Source: Zygaena filipendulae | Lineage: Eukaryota > Arthropoda > Insecta > Lepidoptera > Zygaenidae | Direction: 5' to 3' | Assembly: GCA_907165275.2 (NCBI GenBank) | Contig: OU015659.1 | Span: 11,388,501 to 11,452,500 of the forward strand | Length of the DNA: 64,000 nt | In this document: positions 11,069-21,028 of the stretch, in pieces | Numbering within the stretch: the first letter of the stretch is position 1 | Layout of the letters: every line of letters begins with the position of its first letter | Translations under genes and position numbers: made by a program | The notes under the pieces: generated by a model | Seen by the model: the letters and a program-made list of their open reading frames with translations, nothing else | Database searches by the model: none | Told to the model about the DNA's origin: nothing

Positions 11069-11370
11069 TGTCTGTTTGTTTGTTACGCTGTCACGCCTGA
11101 ACGGCTCAGCCGATTGGCATGTAATTTTGCGCACACGTTGCTAGCATCTAGCTTACATATAAAAGAGCCCGCTATGGCCTATATAATATGCAAAACTACA
11201 GATTTTATCCGATATTTGCACAGGAAACTTAGAAGAACTTGGTTATTACCTATGTACCTACCCGCTAAGGCCAGACCAAGTTTAAGAGCCAGCGTTCCGC
11301 AGACTTACGGTATAGTACCAAAACAAACAAAAAATCAAAATTTTTCCTCTTTATAATATTAGTATAGATA
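11069..11370. mobile_element. Helitron-like scraps flanking unassigned sequence
   Basis: A plus-orientation scrap (GTTTGTTACGCTGTCACGCC) at 11069-11145 and a minus-orientation terminal scrap (CTCTTTATAATATTAGTATA) at 11320-11370 flank sequence I cannot assign. Confidence 0.45.
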
Positions 11371-11389
11371 ATGACATAAATAACATAAT

Positions 11390-11720
11390 GGGCATGTTGA
11401 TTAATTTTTATTTTTTAGTCCGTCTAGTACCTAGATTATTAAAAAAATTTGGACGCGTATTTTTTCTTTTTTTACGTAATCAAAAAATAACGGCGATATA
11501 TTGAGTTGAAATTTCGCGTGACGTCACTATTCTGACAGTTTGTATGGCGGTTTTAGTGGTTAGTGACGTCACGACCCCCTCACCCTAAACTTTAATGCGC
11601 TTTATCTCTGTATATTTTAATTTATTTGAAAAAGCAAAATATACGTGTCTATTGTTTTTTATTTTCTAACCGACGGACAAGATTAGAAATTTTGATTTTC
11701 AAAAGTAGTCCACATTCCTA
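11390..11720 (+). mobile_element. CRE-bearing MITE, copy 2
   Basis: Full-length, GGGCATGTTGA to CACATTCCTA. It carries two perfect TGACGTCA palindromes (11519-11526 and 11564-11571), which flank a segment with TATGGCGGTTTTAG. Confidence 0.85.
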
Positions 11721-11852
11721 CATTGCAGCTTTGCTGAAACACTAGTTCCATGCTTGCAATTTTGACGCTTTTTGACCTCTTGTCGCGCCCGAAGGAACCC
11801 GCGATGGGAATAGTGGATCCCCATTCCAGCTATGGCAGGTGAAGTACACTTA

Positions 11853-12083
11853 CCGCCGCACTCAGAGTCGACTTTAATGGTTACTTAGTTAAGTATAGAT
11901 TTTTAAAACAAAACTGCCGCAATCAGACAAGTTTAATAAATTAATGTTAATTGGCATTTAACTAATTAAGTTACATCTCATTAAATGCCAACTAACATTA
12001 ATTTACTGAACGTCTCAGGTTGCGGCAATTTTGTTTTAAAAATCAATACTTAACTAAGTAATCATTAAATTCGAGTGCGGCCG
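11853..12083. mobile_element. MITE with long inverted repeats (CCGCCGCACTCAGAG family), copy 1
   Basis: The ends CCGCCGCACTCAGAGTCGAC and their complement lead into roughly 70-bp inverted repeats that include TTACTTAGTTAAGTATAGAT and AAACAAAACTGCCGCAA. A second inverted repeat (TTAATGTTAATTGGCATTTA) lies at the centre, so the element can fold into a long hairpin. The right end has lost part of the terminal sequence. No clear target duplication. Confidence 0.85.
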
Positions 12084-12092
12084 TTAGTAAGC

Positions 12093-12128
12093 AATGAATA
12101 AATAAATAAATAAAATAAATAAATAAAG
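12093..12128. repeat. AAAT microsatellite
   Basis: An imperfect run of AATA units next to the MITE above. Confidence 0.8.
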
Positions 12129-12371
12129 TAATAGGTATACCTGGAATTAATATGGAGTTTGCTACTATACCGTAAACCTGCGGAACGCTACTTCAATCTA
12201 TTCAATCACTATGCACACACACAAAAACACATAAAAGTTGCGCATACATTATTTGACATTTTGCATACCTATCATGATTACTAGCCAGGAAGTTAAAATT
12301 AAAACAAAACTAAAACTAGTTTATCATTTAGTAGCTGGTGCCCGCTCAATCTACACTTTACGTAGGTAGGT

Positions 12372-12690
12372 GTTATAAAGAGGAAAGATTTGTATTTTTG
12401 TATGTTCGTAACGAATAAACTCAAAAACTACTGAACCGATTTCAAAGATTCTTTCACTTATAGGAATATATTTGTCATTTTATAAATAGCGAAATCATTT
12501 CATCGCATTGCATTTTCTATCTCTCGAGAACAGTACTTTTTTTACAATGAAAGGCAGGTCCTGTGTCCTTATGTCCTTTTCTGTACCCCCTGCAGACAAC
12601 ATGTATATGCGAAACATCACGATGACCGGTTGAGTAGTTAAAGCGTACAAGCTTAACATACAAACAAAGAAACTATCAAACATACTCACT
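12372..12690. mobile_element. Helitron-like fragments in opposed orientation
   Basis: A plus-orientation 5' part (AACTCAAAAACTACTGAACC) is followed by a minus-orientation internal part (GTCCTTTTCTGTACCCC to AACATACAAACAAAG). Confidence 0.5.
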
Positions 12691-12822
12691 TATTATCGGT
12701 TTTGAAATCGAGTCACGCTCGATTTCATATCCGAATTTATCGATGGTCTTGAGGTGTCTATTACCAGTACTCTTGCGATCTTTGGTGTTTACATACTTCA
12801 GTATTCTTGCAACATAATAATA

Positions 12823-13598
12823 CTAGCTGTTATCCGCGTGTTCACCTGCGTTAATTTCGGAATAAAAAGTACCCTATTTCCTTCTCTGTACCGGCAACAA
12901 AGGTACCTATGCAAAACTCATAAGCATTTTCCGACACTTCGAACAATTTATCGTTATACTAGCTGTTCCCCGCGATTTCACCCGTGCTAATTTCGGAGTT
13001 CCCGCGGGAATTCCGGCACGAAAGTACCCTATACCCTTTTCTGTACCCCTGACTACGTATAATATGCAAAATTCAATGCAATTTCACCCGTGTCAATTGC
13101 GGAGTTCCCGCCGGAATCCCGGAATAAAAAGTACCCTGCGTCTTTTTCTGTACCTCTGTCCAAGTGCATGCAAATTTTCATGATGATCGCTTGATCCATT
13201 AAGGCGTGAAAGCGTAAAAAACAAACAAACTTACTTCCACATTTATAATAGTACTAGCTGTGCCCCGTGGTTTCACCCGCGTGAGTTTTGGGATCAGGAA
13301 ACTTTGCGGACGCAGGCAGAACAACACGCCAAAGTTTCATCACAATCGGACCAGTGGTTTCGAAACGTAGAGGACAGACATACAAACATTCCTTTTTTAT
13401 TTATAAAGAAGAAGAAGATAAGGATATCAAGTTTCAACTAATTTACACAAAAACCTTGACAAATTATATACCTAAACCATCCTCACGAATCACTCTATCT
13501 AAAGGTGGAAACCGCATGAAAATCAGTTCAGTAGATTTTTTTAGTTTATCGCGAACACACAGACAAACGCGGTGGACTTTGTTTCATAACATGTATGA
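12823..13598 (-). mobile_element. Three Helitron-like elements head to tail, minus orientation
   Basis: Starts are at 12823, 12959 and 13254, each CTAGCTGT with a CCGCG-type hairpin. Boundaries fall at or next to one another (ATTTATAATAGTA|CTAG before 13254). The copies differ much more than those in the two plus-strand arrays, so this is an older cluster. A 105-codon frame at 13288-13605 runs through element sequence and is not a gene. Confidence 0.65.
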
Positions 13599-13776
13599 TG
13601 CGTAGTGACGTGCGTATTTTCGATCGTAAATCATCAAATCATGTTATGAACAACTTTAAACACAGTCGAATCGATCGATATATTATTTTTCAAATTTAGA
13701 ATGTGGGTTAAAAGTGTTAGTGTTATACTTACGCGCTAAAACATGAGTTCATTTATAGTATCGCACCTTCGGAATA

Positions 13777-14074
13777 CGCTATTTGACTATTTTTTTATTT
13801 TTAGCCCGTCGTCGCGTGTAGATTCATAAAAAAATATTAGACACGTATTTTTTTCTTTTTTCACATAAGCAAAAAATAACGCAGACACGTTGAGTCGAAA
13901 TGTCGCGTGACGTCACAAGCAGGAGCAGTTTTTAACTGCGTATGACGTTATGAGCCCCCACTCCCAAACTTTAATTTTAACCAGTTTATTTGAAAAAGCA
14001 TAAAATACGTGTCCATTATTTTTTTATTATCTACGGACCAATTAGAATTTAGAAAAAAAAGTAGTCAAATAGCC
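13777..14074 (+). mobile_element. CRE-bearing MITE, copy 3 (GCTATTTGACTA ends)
   Basis: The interior matches the other copies, but the termini read GCTATTTGACTA and TAGTCAAATAGC. One perfect TGACGTCA lies at 13908-13915; the second site has decayed to TGACGTTA. Confidence 0.8.
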
Positions 14075-15597
14075 TTGTTAAGTCCGCGATGGCGCGGAGT
14101 TAAGAATGTAATCTAAAGTGCGTCAGTTACCTTTGATGGTGGTGGTATCCGCTTCGTGGGGCCCCAATCTTCTTGCTTGACACCACTAATTTGGATTCAC
14201 TGAGCACTTTTATACAATCTATCGTCTACCAGTTTATACTAATACTCCAAAAATATACTGAATAGCTTTAGTAATAAAACTAGGGAGCCGACCGATCTCC
14301 ACCTAGCTGTCCGATTCAAGTCTCAATTTGTTCTAACTACCCGACACAAAATTTATAAAAGCCACTATGCAATTATCATTAGTTTTTTTATTATCTACCC
14401 TCCTTTATGTATTCTAAACAAGCCTATTAAAGTGACCTAACTCAAAATTAATGTAGGTAACTTCTGGTTTCGCTTAAAAAACTTATCTAAAAAAACCTAC
14501 TCGAAAAACCTGTGATGAAAAGTCATTTTAGGAAAGTGGACGTTTTAGGATATCAACCTAGAGGCCCAATTTGTGAGTAACAACAGAAACGAGCCGTATT
14601 ATCGCTCGAATATCTTAAATGAAATCAATTCACATGTGAAATTAAATTCACTGAATCCCAATTTGTCATATTTTTTAATCATTCGAATACAGTGCTGCTG
14701 TTTTCTGAAACTCCTTTAGATTAGTTGCATTTGACGCAGATTAATTAAAAACCAGAAGCTAACTCTCATAGATTTTCATAAAACGGTACTTAATCGGACT
14801 TAAAACGAAACGTTATAAAAGTTGTCAAACTATCAATCATGTCAAATTATGAAAATGACGTTATGCCACTAAACATCAAACTTTCGATCGATGAATTCAA
14901 ATAAGAGTGGTCCGACCCACTCGTTGCAAAATTTACGTGAAATGACATTTCAAAAATACTATTTCACGCATTCGCTTTCGAATCGGGCGATTTTGTGTGT
15001 GAATAGTAATTCGAGCGATTCAAAAATACGTCTCTATCATAAAAAAATCATAAAAATTGCATTGTGTTTTCAAAAAATCAAGTGAAAATAAAAACAGGAA
15101 ACAAAGAACGCCAGTATAAGTAAAGCTTCAAAACTTATATACCTTCTTCCTATCGGTCGCATTCGTTGATCGCTATTCACTTAAGTACCTCTGTTTTTGT
15201 GAAAGAGACTGTCATGCTCATTTCAAATTGCATTTTCCGCGTTAGATCACTTTAATTCTGATGGTGCGGTGTGTTTCAGTTAATAGGTACTAGAACATGA
15301 AGTATGTTTTATTTTAGGACTCTATTGTGCTAGAATTATCTACTCAACTCAATTTTAACGACCGGTCGTAATTTATTGTGAACATGTACCTACCATTTAA
15401 TTACTATCTATTCAACTTGAATAATAATGGCTATTGATTACTTTTAAATGTGATCTTATCAGCTGGTTTATACATACAGGATGTTAGGTAAAACATCGGA
15501 CATATTAAGACATGGTATTCAGTATCCAAAATTCATTCCAAAAATTAAAAAAGCGCTCAAGTGCTACGTTTTGTGTCATATCAATTATCCAATGAAA
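14075..15597. other. Unassigned intron sequence, about 1.5 kb
   Basis: No gene, splice-bounded frame or repeat family recognised. A 64-codon frame at 14891-15085 has no motif. Confidence 0.4.
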
Positions 15598-15791
15598 TCT
15601 AATATATAAAATTCTCGTGTCACAATGTTCGTTCCCATACTCCTCCGAAACGGCTTGACCGATTCTCATGAAATTTTTAATGCATATTCAGTAAGCCTGA
15701 GAATCGGCTACTATCTATTTTTCATCCCCCTAAAGAGAGTTCCTGCGGGAATTCTGAAACTCACGCGGGTGAAACCGCGGGGCACAGCTAG
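15598..15791 (+). mobile_element. Helitron-like element, complete
   Basis: It starts TCTAATATATAAAATTCTCG, continues ACTCCTCCGAAACGGCTTGA, and ends ACGCGGGTGAAACCGCGG then GGCACAGCTAG followed by T. This is among the cleanest copies for reading both ends. Confidence 0.75.
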
Positions 15792-16141
15792 TAATTAATA
15801 TGATGATAATTAATATGAAAATCTGAGGACGATTCAATGCCCTTTTCCTCTGTATTGTATCTGATATGTCGAAAAATTATATATATACATACAGGTTATT
15901 CACCTGTGGTTTTGTGTGTGTGTTTTTTTTTATGTAGGTAGGTATATTTTATTTTTATTAGCTACATAAAATCATGAACAATCGAAAGTTTTGTCTGTTT
16001 GGTTTCACACTCTGATATTGGAGCATCCTATTTAACTCGGAAATACTGTCCCTGAATTTTTAAAATCAGTTAATTCGTTTTTGAGGTTTTACCATACAAA
16101 TAAAATGACAATTTAAAAAATATCTTTATCTTTATAATATA
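15792..16141. other. Unassigned intron sequence
   Basis: It holds a TG/T-rich tract near 15915-15935. No gene recognised. Confidence 0.4.
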
Positions 16142-16336
16142 CTAGCTGTTCCTCGCGGTTTCACCCGCGTTAATTTCATAGTTGCCGCGAGAATTCCGGA
16201 TTAAAATATAACCTGTCTTACTCAGCTTTCTAATGGTGAATGAATTTTTGAAATCGGTCCAGTAGTTTTTCAGTTAAATCGTAACAAACAAACAAACAAA
16301 AAATCAAATCTTTCCTCTTTATAATATTAGTATAGA
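16142..16336 (-). mobile_element. Helitron-like element, complete, minus orientation
   Basis: CTAGCTGTTCCTCGCGGTTT runs to CTCTTTATAATATTAGTATA and GA. Confidence 0.7.
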
Positions 16337-16684
16337 TATAGACATAAGTATACAGATAGTTATAGATAAATCGCGAAACATAGGTGCATGGGATTGATTT
16401 TTATACTCTTCAACTAAAGCGCATCTTTGGGTCGTCACATTCTCGACCATCCTGTATACGCCACATGCGGCGCGTGCGCATGTAGGTATGTACCCGCACC
16501 TACGAGAGCCTTATTATTATTTTGTATATATATTGTTCGGTATTAACACCACATTGCCTGTAATAATAACATTTGTTAATCTTTATAAGTACATATTAAA
16601 AATCAATTGCGTTTAAAATAATTATTATTAAGCTTACGGTTTTCCTTGTTTGTTAATAGAACCACCGTCCCGATATATTATATA
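16337..16684. other. Unassigned intron sequence
   Basis: Contains GCGGCGCGTGCGCATG near 16468 but no recognised gene or repeat. Confidence 0.4.
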
Positions 16685-17224
16685 CTAGATGTTCCCCGCG
16701 GTTTCACCCGCGGTAATTATAGAGTTCCTGTGGGAATTTCGGGATAAAAAGTACCCTATGTCACTCACAACTGCCGTAGCTTCCTGTAAGTGAAAGAATG
16801 GGCATGTGAACTAATTTTTATTTTTTAGTCCGTCTTGTAGATTATAAAAATATTGGACACGTATTTTTTCCTTTTTTACGTAATCAAAAAATAACGGCGA
16901 TATATTGAGTTGAAATTTCGCGTGACGTCACTATTCTGACAGTTTGTATGGCGGTTTTAGCGGTTAATGACGTCACGACCCCCTCACCCTAAACTTTAAT
17001 GTGCTTTATCTCTTTATATTTTAATTTATTTAAAAAAGCAAAAAATACGTGTCTATTGTTTTTTTTATTTTCTAACTGACGGACTAATTAGAATTTAGAT
17101 TTTCAAAAGTAATCCACATCCCTATTTTCAAAACCGGTTCAGCAGATCCAGAGATTACCCCCTAAAACGTCACAAACTCACAATTCAAAAACTCACAAAC
17201 AGCTCTCTTTATTATTAGTGTAGA
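16685..17224 (-). mobile_element. Helitron-like element split by a MITE
   Basis: The left half is 16685-16799 and the right half 17124-17224 (CAAAACCGGTTCAGCAGATC onward). The host text resumes without loss across the insertion, so the Helitron-like copy was there first. Confidence 0.75.
16800..17123 (+). mobile_element. CRE-bearing MITE, copy 4, inserted in a Helitron-like element
   Basis: GGGCATGTGAACTA to CCACATCCCT. Perfect TGACGTCA at 16923-16930 and 16968-16975. The flanks GAAAGAAT and ATTTTC suggest a short AT-rich target duplication. Confidence 0.85.
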
Positions 17225-17490
17225 TTGTATGTTTTACTATGATTTTGTTTGTAGATAATTATTTTTTATGGAATAATTTCTCAAAGACGTTATTTTTTTT
17301 TGTGTCAATATTTCGTCTTATTTTTTATTATAATAAATTATTAATTAATTAATTAGTAGTTCAAACATTCTTTTTAAGATTGTAGCGCGAAAGCGTAACA
17401 AATAAACTCACATTAATATTGCATTAATATTAGTAAGGATGAAGGAATTAAACATTATATTAGGTATGACGCTGCCCATCTAGCTAATCT
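17225..17490. other. Unassigned AT-rich sequence
   Basis: A TTAATTAATTAATTAG tract near 17340. A Helitron-like scrap (GCGAAAGCGTAACAAATAAA) lies at 17386-17420. Confidence 0.4.
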
Positions 17491-18178
17491 TCTAATATAT
17501 ATAAATCACGTGTCACGTTGTTTGTCCGCGATGGACTGCGAAACTACTGAACGGATTTTGATTAAATTTTGCAACCATTTATAATATGGTCCAACTTAAA
17601 AGATAGGATAGTTTTTATCCCGGAATTCCCTCGGGAACTGAAGGACATAGAGTACTTTTTACCGCAACCTCCGCGGGAACTCCGAAATTACCACGGATGA
17701 AATCGCGGGGGACAGCTAGTCTAATATATATATAAATCACGTGTCACGTTGTTTGTCCGCGATGGACTCCGAAACTACTGAACGGATTTTGATAAAATTT
17801 TGTAACCATTCATAATATGGGCCAACTTAAAAGATAGGATGGTTTTTATCCCGGAATTCCCTCGGGAACTGAAGAACATAGAGTACTTTTTTCCCGCAAC
17901 CTCCGCGGGAACTCCGAAATTACCGCGGATGAAATCGCGGGGGACAGCTAGTATAATATATAAATCACGTGTCACGTCGTTTGTCCGCGATGGACTCCGA
18001 AACTACTGAACGGATTTTGATAAAATTTTGCAACCATTTATAATATGGGCCAACTTAAAAGATAGGATAGTTTTTATCCCGGAATTCCCTCGGGAACTGA
18101 AGGACATAGAGTACTTTTTCCCGCAACCTCCGCGGGAACTCCGAAATTACCGCGGATGAAATCGCGGGGGACAGCTAG
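17491..18178 (+). mobile_element. Head-to-tail array of three near-identical Helitron-like units
   Basis: Units are 17491-17719, 17720-17951 and 17952-18178 (229, 232 and 227 bp). They match the units at 8010-8470. Each ends CGCGGGGGACAGCTAG and the next begins on the following base. Few substitutions separate them, so the array is recent. Confidence 0.8.
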
Positions 18179-18183
18179 TATAT

Positions 18184-18204
18184 TATAATAATAATAATAA
18201 TAAC
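18184..18204. repeat. ATA microsatellite
   Basis: A run of ATA units directly after the Helitron-like array. Confidence 0.8.
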
Positions 18205-18293
18205 GTTTGGACACCATCGCACAGTGCCACTCTGAACCCAAACTAAGGAGAGCTGGTTCTATGAGCGCCAGGCAGACGACACAGTTGATATAA

Positions 18294-18480
18294 TCCTTAT
18301 AAATGCGAAAGTGAGTTTGTTTGTTGGTTACGCTTTCCCGCCATATCGGCTTAACCGATCATCATGAAATCTTGTACACACGTTGTCAGGGGTACAAAGA
18401 AGGACTTATGGTACTTTTTATATCGGAACTCGCGCGGGATCTCCGTTATTACCGTGGGCAAAACCTCGGAGTACAGCTTG
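18294..18480 (+). mobile_element. Helitron-like element with mutated 3' end
   Basis: TCCTTATAAATGCGAAAGTG to GTACAGCTTG. The terminal CTAG has become CTTG. Confidence 0.65.
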
Positions 18481-18594
18481 TACTTATATACTTTTTGTAA
18501 TTACATACGATTCATACTACACAGTCAGAATAAACAGTTAACGCATAAAATTCGTATTCTATTATAGTAGAATTATGTATTGTTTATTGTTTTT

Positions 18595-18909
18595 AGTATA
18601 CAATTATTTTACGTATAAGTATCTGTATGTTGTAAGTTTACGTATAGTTTCTATTATTTCTCGTATCTATATATCAGTATTTATATATTTTTATTATTAT
18701 TGAAATTTATTATGCAGATATTAATGCCGCACTATCTACCTTCCTTTTTACATCTCTCTCTACCGGAGGAGGCTGCCTATGAAAAAATTGCTTTCAGCAA
18801 TATAGGTCGCCTCATTGTACGTATCCATATGTTTCTGTGTTTTTGTAAATATTATGTCTTCTACTGTGTGTGCAATAAAGTATATTTGATTTGATTTGAT
18901 TTGATTTGA
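18595..18909 (+). mobile_element. Non-LTR retrotransposon 3' end, copy 1
   Basis: It is homologous to 51062-51350. Shared words include AATGCCGCAC, CCTATGAAAA, ATATAGG.C.CCTCATT and a terminal AATAAA followed by a TTTGAT repeat tail. There is no coding sequence; the family is not identified. Confidence 0.65.
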
Positions 18910-18943
18910 ATAAACACTGTCGTCATAAAAATGTTTTCCCTGA

Positions 18944-19014
18944 TGCGGGAATCGAACCCACGACACTTGTGGTAACAAATACCTACTTCACTTACCTTGC
19001 GACTACACCAAGGG
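18944..19014 (-). mobile_element. tRNA-like SINE head or tRNA pseudogene
   Basis: Read on the minus strand it has an A-box-like TGGTGTAGTCGCAAGG and a B-box GGGTTCGATTCCCGC. The acceptor stem pairs only partly, so a working tRNA is unlikely. Confidence 0.55.
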
Positions 19015-20006
19015 TTCTGAAGTATGGGTAATTTCAACGCATATGGAGTTTTATACCTGGAACCCTTTCTTGTATTTTATTAGGGCATCATATTTCATTA
19101 CCTACACTTAAAGGTCAACCCACTTTGAGATACGATATTATGTCCAGTAATTTCCACACGTGCCGTAGACGTAGCAGTATCCGAAACTCTAGTCTCTGGT
19201 AATACGACCCTTGCCTTTCATGTTTAATACAAGTACTTAGCTCGTTTATATTAAAATACTATAATACATTCCGAGATGAAAATTGCAGTACCTACTGTTC
19301 CTGAACTTATGTAAATTAAAGAATTTTCAGAAACGATTTAGTAGTTCCAGAAGTTACCCTCTACATCAAAACTTACAAATAACTTTATTGCGTATTGTAG
19401 ATAAAAATAACATACTTACTTATCTATATTATAAAAAAAATGGACAAAGTGAGAATTATCTCTTTTTTTAAAGGCGACGAAAGGGAGTTGAAGCGGAAGC
19501 GCCAATTGCCCTTTGTTTCATCAAAAAATTCCATGAAAAAAAATGCGAGTGTAGGCACACATTTCAGTTTCCCAGGCACGCCTCCACTGCCGCTCGAATG
19601 CCCGTGGAATGGATGTAATCAATCGATTACTTTTGCCACCTGGGGACGCTGACGGCAAAAAAAAAAAACAATGAATAAACTCTTGTAGGTATATAGCACA
19701 CACCACTTTACTAAATTGACGGCTTTGCTAAACCGAGTCTCGTTGAATGCTCGTAGACGGTAAGTGCGTATAGTTTGTGGGCGGGTTACACAGATATGTT
19801 TAAGCTCTACTTAGGTCGAGGTCACTATAGCTATAGGTATGTTTTTGATCTTAACTAACAACAGCCCTTAAAGTACTTTTATAGGGTTATGTGACCCTAT
19901 TCTATGTAGCTTACATATCTAAATATTGTATATTTTATGTTGCATAATCGATTTTGATGACTTTTTTACGGTCTTTTTACGATCTTTAAATTTTTGGAAT
20001 GGTTTT
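19015..20006. other. Unassigned intron sequence, about 1 kb
   Basis: No repeat family recognised. Small overlapping frames on both strands near 19440-19710 lack motifs. Confidence 0.4.
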
Positions 20007-20243
20007 CCGCCGCACTCAGAGTCGACTTTAATAATTACTTAGTTAAGTATAGATTTTTAAAACAAAACTGCCGCAATCAGGTACGTTCAGTTAATTAATG
20101 TTAATTGGCATTTAATGAGATGTAACATAATTAGTTAATTGCCAATTAACATTAATTTATTAAACTTGTCTGATTGCGGCAGTTTTGTTTTAAAAATCTA
20201 TACTTAACTAAGTAATCATTAAATTCGACTCTGAGTGCGGCGG
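20007..20243. mobile_element. MITE with long inverted repeats (CCGCCGCACTCAGAG family), copy 2
   Basis: The best-preserved of three copies: both ends intact, with roughly 70-bp arms and the inner inverted repeat. Confidence 0.9.
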
Positions 20244-20707
20244 TTAGTAACATAAAATAATTAATCATCATATTATGCCAAATAGTCAGTGGGAATTTAA
20301 ATTGAAAAATAGACACAAATACTCATTACAATGCCGATGCAAATAATAATCAAATGCGATTTTTTACTCCCATCCGTACCGTGCGATACAGTCATCAACG
20401 GTGACCAGCAAGGCCAAAATCTATTGGTTCTATTCTTTTTTTTTTATAAAATTTATTCCATCGTTAAAATGAGCGGCTGCATTTAAAGGTAACTTTAACT
20501 AGGTACCTATTTACATTGATTACATCACCGGCTTCCATTGGTAAGGATCGTGCTCAAAGGGTGTCTATTTATGGAGCTAATATGTGTGAAAGTGCCGACT
20601 GGGAACGACCTTCAAGTAGGCACTTGTATCGACTTTGGTTACGACGACGCCATAGGAAGTGTTCTATTTCAATATGTGCATTGTACACCACACCATTGTA
20701 CTTGGTT
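20244..20707. other. Unassigned sequence up to the retrotransposon
   Basis: Small frames at 20516-20737 overlap one another and run into the LTR. No motif supports a gene. Confidence 0.4.
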
Positions 20708-20712
20708 CCCTG
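20708..20712. repeat. Target-site duplication, left copy
   Basis: CCCTG, matched exactly at 26868-26872. Confidence 0.95.
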
Positions 20713-20879
20713 TGTTGAAATAATAAGCAGAGATTAATAAAAGTATTTTAATTGCGCACAACGTACGCAGGAAAAAAATGGCAATGCACATTACATGAAA
20801 AAAATGGTGCGAATGACAGCCCGCCCGGGTTGCCAGCACAAACAGAAAAAAATAAACAATGTATGTTTTGTACTAAACA
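20713..20879 (-). repeat. 3' LTR of the BEL/Pao element
   Basis: 167 bp, beginning TG and ending CA on either strand. The adjoining internal sequence (20880-20900) is not an obvious polypurine tract when read on the element's strand, which is unusual. Confidence 0.95.
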
Positions 20880-21028
20880 TAAGTGGGCCCGGGCGAAACC
20901 TTAATTATAATAATTATAAAAAGAATGCTAATACAAGCAAGGGCGAAATCTAAACTATAATAAATCATAGTACAAGCAAACTCTAATAGGTATGCTTTTA
21001 GTAAAAAATCAACAGATTAGCAAGCCAA

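Noticed and set aside
13288..13605. A 105-codon gene
   Set aside because: The codons run through Helitron-like repeat sequence shared with many sites.
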